From Chloroflexota bacterium (lineage in GTDB: Bacteria; Chloroflexota; Anaerolineae; UBA3071), in contig JACNHM010000563.1 of NCBI GenBank assembly GCA_014383605.1, forward strand, positions 1-7,703: 7,703 nt of DNA, written 5' to 3'. This document shows positions 1 to 4,332 of this stretch, in pieces. The notes below the pieces were generated by a model. The model searched no databases. It saw only the letters and a program-made list of their open reading frames with translations, and was not told the origin of the DNA. Numbering within the stretch: the stretch's first letter is position 1; every line of letters starts with the position of its first letter. The position numbers were made by a program, and so were the translations under genes.

Positions 1-104
1 ACTGGGAAATCGGTAAACTGGGAAATCGGTAAACTGGGAAATTGGTAAACTGGGAAATTGGTAAACTGGGAAATTGGTAGATTGGTAAACTGGGAAATTG
101 GTGG
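1..104. repeat. Tandem array of 8-bp units (mostly a 16-bp higher-order repeat)
   Basis: Thirteen consecutive units of exactly 8 bp can be read from base 1 to base 104. Units of the form ACTGGGAA alternate with ATTGGTAA or ATCGGTAA, giving a 16-bp higher-order period. The alternation is broken at 73-88, where ATTGGTAG is followed by ATTGGTAA. The last unit (97-104) decays into the 5' leader of the first transporter gene. The array continues to the window edge, so its true length is unknown. It is much more AT-rich than the genes. I see no CRISPR-like spacers, no long ORF of its own and no clear promoter. Related arrays lie at 2695-2740 and, inverted, at 2763-2794. Confidence 0.95.
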
Positions 105-118
105 CGGGAACAACGGCT

Positions 119-1378
119 ATGACTCAAGGCAAATTCTTGACCATTCTGCGCCGACGGAGGGACTTCCGCTTGCTCTGGCTGGGGCAGATCATCGCCCGCC
201 TGGGCGACAACTTCTACTGGCTGGCCCTGCTCATCACCGTCAACGAGCTGACCGGCTCCACGCTGGCCATGGGCTTCACCACCATCTCCCTGGCCCTGCC
301 GCAGCTTCTGCTGGGCCTGCCGGCGGGGGTCCTGGTGGATCGTTTCGACCGCCGCAAGGTGATGATCGCCAGCGACCTGCTGCGCGGCGGGCTGGTGCTC
401 TTCTGTCTGCTGGTGGGCCGCCGCGAGCAGGTGTGGATCTTCTACATCGTCGGCTTCCTGATGTCCGGCGTCAGCGTCTTCTTCTTCCCCGCCCGACAGG
501 CGGTGACGCCATCGCTGGTGGGCGAGGGGGATCTTCTGGCCGCCAATGCGCTGCTGGAGACCTCGCGCACACTGGCCATGCTGCTGGGGGCGGCGGCGGC
601 TGGCTTCGTCATCGCCTACGCCGGGGCCAAGGTCGCTTTCATCGTCGTCTCCGTGGCATTTCTGCTGTCGGCGCTTTTCCTGGGGGCCATGCGCGTGCCG
701 CAGGCGGCCCAGGCCCCACGCGCCGCCAGCCTGGCCAACCTGTGGGGTGAGCTGCGCCAGGGGCTGGGTTTCGTGCGGAGCAGCCGGCTGCTCACGGGCA
801 TCGTGATCGTGATGACCGTGGTCATGCTGGGCATCGGGGCCATCAACGTGTTGTGGGTGCCGTTCATGGATCGCCTGTTTGGCGTCGGCCCCGAAGGACT
901 GGGCATCGCCGATTCGCTGCAGGCGGTGGGCATGCTGGTGGGCAGCATCGTGGTGGGCAAGCTGACCAGCCGCTTCCGGCGCACGCGGGTGCTGAGTGGC
1001 AGCCTCGTTTTCCTCGGCCTGGCGGCGGCAGCCATCGGGCTGGCGCCGGCCTTCGTCGCCGTGCTGGCTCTTCTCGTTCTCGTGGGACTGTCACTGCCGC
1101 CGCTCAACGCCGCGGCCAGCACGCTGGTACAGACGGTCACGCCCGACGAGCTGATGGGCCGTGTGAACAGCGCCTCGGGCACCGTGCAGAGCGTGGCCAA
1201 CGTGCTCTCCATGGCCCTGGCCGCCACGCTGGGCGATCTCATCGGCGTGCGCACGGTCTTCGTCGCCTGCGGGTTGATCATGGTGTTGGCCGGCGGGATG
1301 GGGTGGGCGATGCTGCAGGAGCCGACGGAAGTAATGGCTGGCAGCGCGGCAGTGGCGATGCCACTGGCGTCCGAGTAG
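119..1378 (+). CDS. MFS exporter, DHA3/EntS-like drug or siderophore efflux family
   Basis: This encodes a 419-residue inner-membrane secondary transporter, probably a proton-coupled exporter; the substrate cannot be told. About twelve hydrophobic segments are visible (roughly residues 15-40, 48-72, 83-100, 105-124, 150-170, 172-191, 224-248, 262-282, 290-308, 311-332, 353-375 and 378-399), with a hydrophilic central loop at 192-222. The MFS motif A, GVLVDRFDRRK, is at 70-80 between helices 2 and 3. PARQAVTPSLV at 124-134 and TPDELMGRVNS at 341-351 are typical of the MFS_3/DHA3 branch. The ATG at 119 is preferred. An in-frame TTG (98) and GTG (101) lie inside the repeat array and would add only seven or six atypical residues. 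The ribosome binding site is weak (GGCGGGAA at 103-110). The next transporter starts 24 nt after the stop, so the two are probably one operon. Confidence 0.9.
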   Translation: MTQGKFLTILRRRRDFRLLWLGQIIARLGDNFYWLALLITVNELTGSTLAMGFTTISLALPQLLLGLPAGVLVDRFDRRKVMIASDLLRGGLVLFCLLVGRREQVWIFYIVGFLMSGVSVFFFPARQAVTPSLVGEGDLLAANALLETSRTLAMLLGAAAAGFVIAYAGAKVAFIVVSVAFLLSALFLGAMRVPQAAQAPRAASLANLWGELRQGLGFVRSSRLLTGIVIVMTVVMLGIGAINVLWVPFMDRLFGVGPEGLGIADSLQAVGMLVGSIVVGKLTSRFRRTRVLSGSLVFLGLAAAAIGLAPAFVAVLALLVLVGLSLPPLNAAASTLVQTVTPDELMGRVNSASGTVQSVANVLSMALAATLGDLIGVRTVFVACGLIMVLAGGMGWAMLQEPTEVMAGSAAVAMPLASE

Positions 1379-1402
1379 TTGGTGTTGGTAGAGTGTGCAC
1401 TG

Positions 1403-2707
1403 ATGAAACACACACAGCAGCAATCCCAATGGACGATCCCATTCCTCTCCATCTGGACAGGGCAGGCCTTTTCGCTGATCGGCAGCAAGGTGGCCCAGTT
1501 TGCCCTGATCTGGTGGCTTACCAAGCTGACCGGTTCGGCCACGGTGCTGGCCACAGCATCGCTGGTTGCGCTCGTTCCGGAGATTGTCCTCAGCCCTATC
1601 GCGGGAGCGTACGTGGACCGCTGGAACCGGCGCGTGGTGATGATCGTCGCCGATGGCATCATCGCCTTGGCTTCGCTGTGGCTGGCCTATCTGTTCTGGA
1701 CTGACGCCATGCAGGTGTGGCACGTCTACGTCATCATGCTGGTACGTGCCGTAGGCGGGAGCTTCCACTGGCCGGCCATGCAGGCTTCCACCTCGCTCAT
1801 GGTGCCCAGAAAGCATCTGACGCGGGTGGCGGGCCTCAATCAGACACTGAATGGGACGCTCAACGTCGTTGGCCCGCCGCTGGGTGCGCTGTTGATGGAA
1901 TTGCTGCCGCTGTACGGCGTCATGCTGGTAGACGTGGGCACGGCCCTGTTGGCGGTCGTCCCGCTGTTCTTCGTGCACGTGCCGCAGCCACAGCGTGCAG
2001 AGGTGAGAGAGGCGCAGAAGCCATCCATCTGGGCCGACATAGGCGAAGGTGTGCGCTACATTCGGGGATGGCCGGGGCTGATGGCTCTGATAGGGTCGGC
2101 GATGATTGTCAAGATCGCGCTGACGCCGGCTTTCTCGTTGCTGCCGCTACTGGTAAGTAAACACTTCCAGGGCGACGCGGCCCAGTTGAGCCTGCTGGAG
2201 TCGGTTACCGGAGTGGGCATTCTGGTGGGCGGGCTTATCTTGAGCACCTGGGGTGGCTTCCGGCGCAAGATCTATACCACGATGATGGGAGTGGTCATAC
2301 TGGGTTTGGGCCTTATGGCACTGGGGCTGACGCCAGGGGAGCGGTTCTGGGCTGCATTGGTCAGCATGTCCGTGGTGGGGTTGATGATCCCCCTGGTAGA
2401 TGGACCGATCATGGCCATTCTTCAGGGTACCGTTACCCCAGAGATGCAGGGACGCGTGTTCACCCTGATGAGCAGCCTGCTCTGGATCACTTCGCCCTTC
2501 AGCTTGGCGGTCGCCGGCCCGGTGAGCGATTGGCTTGGCCTTCAGGTATGGTACGTGGTAGCCGGTGTGCTTTGCGAGGTGATCGGACTGGCCGGCTTCT
2601 TTGTGCCGGCCATCGTGCATATAGAGGAAAACAGCGGGACACAGGCCATCGCCGAGAGAGAACAGAAGATAGCAGCCCGTCCGACATCCGAGCAATCGGT
2701 AGACTGA
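1403..2707 (+). CDS. MFS exporter resembling the Mef macrolide-efflux family
   Basis: This is a 434-residue, twelve-helix transporter. The N-terminal region resembles Mef(A)-type macrolide exporters as I recall them: a WTGQAFSLIGS segment at 18-28, TGSATVLATASLVALVP at 43-59, then motif A GAYVDRWNRR at 68-77. A second motif-A-like GGFRRK is at 284-289 after helix 8, and TPEMQGRVFTLMSS at 345-358 precedes helix 11. The resemblance supports efflux of a hydrophobic compound but does not prove macrolide specificity. The ATG at 1403 is chosen because it places the first helix as in Mef proteins. TTG (1379) and GTG (1382) lie directly after the upstream stop and would add eight or seven residues. 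The ribosome binding site is poor, so translation may be coupled to the upstream gene. The last four codons and the stop fall inside an 8-bp-unit repeat array, so the hydrophilic tail (about 403-434) ends in repeat-derived residues. Confidence 0.9.
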   Translation: MKHTQQQSQWTIPFLSIWTGQAFSLIGSKVAQFALIWWLTKLTGSATVLATASLVALVPEIVLSPIAGAYVDRWNRRVVMIVADGIIALASLWLAYLFWTDAMQVWHVYVIMLVRAVGGSFHWPAMQASTSLMVPRKHLTRVAGLNQTLNGTLNVVGPPLGALLMELLPLYGVMLVDVGTALLAVVPLFFVHVPQPQRAEVREAQKPSIWADIGEGVRYIRGWPGLMALIGSAMIVKIALTPAFSLLPLLVSKHFQGDAAQLSLLESVTGVGILVGGLILSTWGGFRRKIYTTMMGVVILGLGLMALGLTPGERFWAALVSMSVVGLMIPLVDGPIMAILQGTVTPEMQGRVFTLMSSLLWITSPFSLAVAGPVSDWLGLQVWYVVAGVLCEVIGLAGFFVPAIVHIEENSGTQAIAEREQKIAARPTSEQSVD

Positions 2708-2740
2708 TAAATTGGTAGACTGGTACACTGGTAAATTGGG
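2695..2740. repeat. Second 8-bp-unit array, same orientation as the first
   Basis: From 2695 the sequence reads in phase as ATCGGTAG, ACTGATAA, ATTGGTAG, ACTGGTAC, ACTGGTAA and a partial ATTGGG, five full units plus six bases. The units are the same type and orientation as those at 1-104 but more diverged. The first thirteen bases are coding: they supply the end of the preceding transporter gene, including its stop at 2705-2707. Confidence 0.88.
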
Positions 2741-2762
2741 CCATGCCGAGGTGGTGAGCCAG

Positions 2763-2794
2763 TTTCCAATCTACCAATTTACCAACCTACCAAC
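2763..2794. repeat. Inverted 8-bp-unit array; potential hairpin with 2711-2739
   Basis: Read on the minus strand this is four in-phase units (GTTGGTAG, GTTGGTAA, ATTGGTAG, ATTGGAAA), the inverse orientation of the array at 2695-2740. The 29 bases 2711-2739 pair with 2766-2794 at 23 of 29 positions by hand count, and several mismatches would be G-U pairs in RNA. The loop is 26 nt. The hairpin lies between the transporter genes and the SHOCT-like genes, directly before a strong ribosome binding site. It has no following T-run, so it is not a standard intrinsic terminator. It could attenuate read-through or protect a processed transcript end. Confidence 0.82.
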
Positions 2795-2800
2795 CAACGA

Positions 2801-2806
2801 GGAGGT
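2801..2806 (+). promoter_or_regulatory. Strong Shine-Dalgarno for the first SHOCT-like gene
   Basis: GGAGGT lies 7 nt before the ATG at 2814. It decides this start over in-frame upstream codons that would translate the repeat arrays. It is much stronger than the sites before either transporter. Confidence 0.85.
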
Positions 2807-2813
2807 GGCGAAA

Positions 2814-3188
2814 ATGACAACCACAGAAGAACGACTGCGCATCCTGAAGATGATCGAGGATGGCACAATCACCGCCGAGGAGGGAGCCAGGCTCCTGGCG
2901 GCCCTGGAAGAGGCCCGGCCGAAGCGGCAGCCGCCGAGCGGCGCTGTGCCGCCGCGCTGGTTCCGCGTGCGGGTCACCGATCTGCAGTCGGGCAAGGCCA
3001 AGGTCAACGTCAACATCCCCATGGGACTGGTGGACGTGGGGCTGAAGATGGGCGCCCGTTTCGGGCCGGACATCGAAGGCCTGGACTTCTCCGAGGTGGC
3101 CGAAGCCATCCGCCAGGGCGTGCAGGGCAAGATCCTCGACGTCGAAGACGCCGAGGACGGCGAGCGGGTGGAAATCTATGTCGAATAA
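2814..3188 (+). CDS. Small SHOCT-like domain protein, paralogue 1
   Basis: This is a 124-residue soluble protein with no signal peptide or membrane helix. Residues 5-31 (starting EERLRILKMIEDGTITAEEG) form a helix-turn-helix hairpin of the type at the N-terminus of YvlB/LiaX-like proteins, called SHOCT-like and thought to act in oligomerisation or protein contact. A Pro/Arg-rich linker (about 35-48) follows. Residues 51-124 form an alternating strand/helix domain: RVRVTDLQSG at 51-60, KVNVNIP at 63-69, GLVDVGLKMGARF at 71-83, a helix at 92-104, and the acidic end KILDVEDAEDGERVEIYVE (106-124). The same two-domain plan is found in the next gene. I cannot name the C-terminal domain, and no catalytic residues stand out. 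The gene probably begins the three-gene unit; the 14-nt gap to the next gene carries that gene's ribosome binding site. Confidence 0.88.
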   Translation: MTTTEERLRILKMIEDGTITAEEGARLLAALEEARPKRQPPSGAVPPRWFRVRVTDLQSGKAKVNVNIPMGLVDVGLKMGARFGPDIEGLDFSEVAEAIRQGVQGKILDVEDAEDGERVEIYVE

Positions 3189-3189
3189 C

Positions 3190-3198
3190 AGGAGGTGA
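3190..3198 (+). promoter_or_regulatory. Near-perfect Shine-Dalgarno for paralogue 2
   Basis: AGGAGGTGA begins one base after the preceding TAA stop and ends 4 nt before the ATG at 3203; the GGAGG core ends 7 nt before it. This fixes the start at 3203 rather than at the in-frame ATG at 3212. Confidence 0.87.
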
Positions 3199-3202
3199 AG
3201 AG

Positions 3203-3580
3203 ATGACGGCAATGGAAGAGCGGCTGCGCGTCCTCAAGATGATCGAGGAGGGCACGATCACCGCCGAGCAGGGTGCTCAGTTGCTGCAGGCCCTGCAGGG
3301 CAAGGGAGGTCAGGAGGAGAAAGAGGCGCCGTCTGGCCGCGGCAAGCCGCCGCGCCGGCTGCGCATCCGGGTCACCGACCTGAAGTCGGGGCAGCACAAG
3401 GTCAACATCAACATGCCCTGGGGCCTGGTCAACGTGGGCGCCAAGATGGGGGCGCGCTTCGCTCCCGAAGGCATTGACCTGGAGGAGCTCATGGCGGCCA
3501 TAGACGGCGGCGCCGAAGGCAAGATCATAGACGTGGTGGACGAGGAAGACAACGAGCGCGTGGAGATCTTCGTGGAGTGA
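3203..3580 (+). CDS. Small SHOCT-like domain protein, paralogue 2
   Basis: This 125-residue soluble protein is a clear tandem paralogue of the upstream gene. The N-terminal hairpin (residues 5-31) matches at 22 of 27 residues, and the DNA over that region (2836-2907 against 3225-3296) matches at about four fifths of positions by hand count. The linker (about 32-51) is charged and differs in sequence. The C-terminal domain is conserved: RIRVTDLKSG at 54-63, KVNINMPWGLVNVGAKMGAR at 66-85, a helix at 92-101, and KIIDVVDEEDNERVEIFVE at 107-125. It lacks two residues in the middle of that domain relative to paralogue 1. High conservation of the domain beside a free linker suggests a folded pair of domains on a flexible tether. 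Function is unknown; co-oligomerisation with its neighbours is inference from the shared domain and operon. Confidence 0.88.
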   Translation: MTAMEERLRVLKMIEEGTITAEQGAQLLQALQGKGGQEEKEAPSGRGKPPRRLRIRVTDLKSGQHKVNINMPWGLVNVGAKMGARFAPEGIDLEELMAAIDGGAEGKIIDVVDEEDNERVEIFVE

Positions 3581-3581
3581 C

Positions 3582-4187
3582 ATGGACGAAGCACAACTCA
3601 AAATCCTGCAGATGATCCAGGACGGCATCATCTCCGCTGCAGAGGCGGAGGGGCTGCTGGCAGCGCTGGATGGGGTGGCTGAGCCGGATCAGCCGGGGAC
3701 TGAGGTGGTCGCGGAGCAGTCCGCCGGTGACGACGTGGAGACCGCAGGCGCCGGCCCGCCGGACTGGTGGCAGAGCGTGTGGCCCTACGTGCTGGCGGGC
3801 GGGGTGCTGCTGCTGGCGCTGGGGGTGGTGTTCACCGTCCAGATCGCGCAAGGGCGCAGCCATCCCGGTTGGTTGGCCTGCACGCTGCCGCTGCTGCTGT
3901 TCGGCGCGCTGCTGGCCGGGCTGACCTGGTGGTCGCGCACGGCCCGCTGGCTACACGTGCGTGTGCGCGACGAGGAGCAGCGCATCCACATCAGCCTGCC
4001 GCTGCCGCTGCGGCTGGCCGCCTGGGCACTGCGTCTGGCCCGGCCCTGGGTGCCCCAACTGAAAGACAGCGCCGTGGACGAGGTGATCCTGGCCCTGGCG
4101 GAGGCGGACACGGCGGGAGGAGAGATGCTGGTGGTGGAGGTGGACGACGAGGAGAGCGGCGAGCAGGTGGAGGTGCGCATCGGCTGA
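3582..4187 (+). CDS. Membrane-anchored SHOCT-like protein, paralogue 3
   Basis: This 201-residue protein begins one base after the preceding stop, with GGAG at 3574-3577 inside the upstream gene, so translational coupling is likely. Residues 4-29 (QLKILQMIQDGIISAAEAEG) are a diverged copy of the SHOCT-like hairpin. An acidic linker (about 30-60) leads to two hydrophobic helices at about 66-88 and 97-117, joined by a short polar turn. After these comes WLHVRVRDEEQRIHISLPLP at 123-142, the counterpart of the RVTDL...KVNVNIP region in the two small paralogues, then helices, and an acidic C-terminal strand (182-200, MLVVEVDDE...EQVEVRI). So it has the plan of its neighbours plus a two-helix membrane insert, with both soluble ends probably on the cytoplasmic side. 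It may anchor the two soluble paralogues at the membrane; this is inference. Confidence 0.86.
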   Translation: MDEAQLKILQMIQDGIISAAEAEGLLAALDGVAEPDQPGTEVVAEQSAGDDVETAGAGPPDWWQSVWPYVLAGGVLLLALGVVFTVQIAQGRSHPGWLACTLPLLLFGALLAGLTWWSRTARWLHVRVRDEEQRIHISLPLPLRLAAWALRLARPWVPQLKDSAVDEVILALAEADTAGGEMLVVEVDDEESGEQVEVRIG

Positions 4188-4202
4188 GCGGGTTGATCAC
4201 AT

Positions 4203-4319
4203 GTCATCGCGAGGAGCGCAGCGACGAAGCGATCTCCCCGTCGGTGGCTGCCGGTCAGGAGACCGGCAGAGAACCGTTCATCAGCATGCCAGAGATTGCT
4301 TCGCTTCGCTCGCAATGAC
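4203..4319. repeat. Intergenic inverted-repeat (REP/MITE-like) element
   Basis: The left arm at 4203-4236 (GTCATCGCGAGGAGCGCAGC...) and the inverse of the right arm at 4292-4319 (GTCATTGCGAGCGAAGCGAA...) share both ends; the left arm carries six extra bases in its middle. The pattern GTCAT(T/C)GCGAG...GAAGC(A/G)ATCTC is one I recognise as a dispersed palindromic repeat common in environmental bacterial genomes. No transposase is present, so it would be non-autonomous. It fills most of the 145-bp gap between two convergent genes, where folded RNA could block read-through from both sides. It breaks no gene. Confidence 0.85.
4248..4269. other. Perfect stem-loop at the centre of the inverted-repeat element
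   Basis: CTGCCGGTC, loop AGGA, then GACCGGCAG: a perfect 9-bp GC-rich stem with a 4-nt loop, nested inside the outer arms. No T-run follows on either strand, so it is not a textbook intrinsic terminator, though it may act as part of a bidirectional one between the convergent genes. Confidence 0.75.
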
Positions 4320-4332
4320 CGTCCAGTACACC

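Noticed and set aside
1..104. CRISPR array
   Set aside because: Units are 8 bp with no unique spacers between them; it is a plain tandem repeat.
98..118. TTG (98) or GTG (101) as the start of the first transporter
   Set aside because: These codons lie in the decaying end of the repeat array and add a short non-conserved stretch. The ATG at 119 fits the family N-terminus better.
1378..1394. A third 8-bp-unit array at the junction of the two transporter genes
   Set aside because: The GTTGGT repeats there have a 6-bp rather than 8-bp step and are too short to separate from chance; at most a decayed remnant.
616..1662. Long open frame on the minus strand across the two transporter genes
   Set aside because: It runs antisense across the junction of two well-supported membrane transporter genes. 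Its translation is rich in Thr, Ser, Arg and Pro with no recognisable domain. High GC makes such antisense frames common.
853..1704. Plus-strand open frame overlapping both transporter genes in another frame
   Set aside because: Its composition (Gly, Arg, His, Ala) is typical of a shifted frame of GC-rich DNA, and it crosses the junction of two real genes.
1091..1978. Minus-strand open frame with a His/Gln/Arg-rich translation
   Set aside because: It is antisense to the transporter coding sequence, has low-complexity composition and no supporting ribosome binding site or family resemblance.
2701..2740. Promoter within the second array (TTGGTA with TACACT or TAAATT)
   Set aside because: Spacing is wrong for the possible box pairs, and the motifs are simply parts of the repeat unit.
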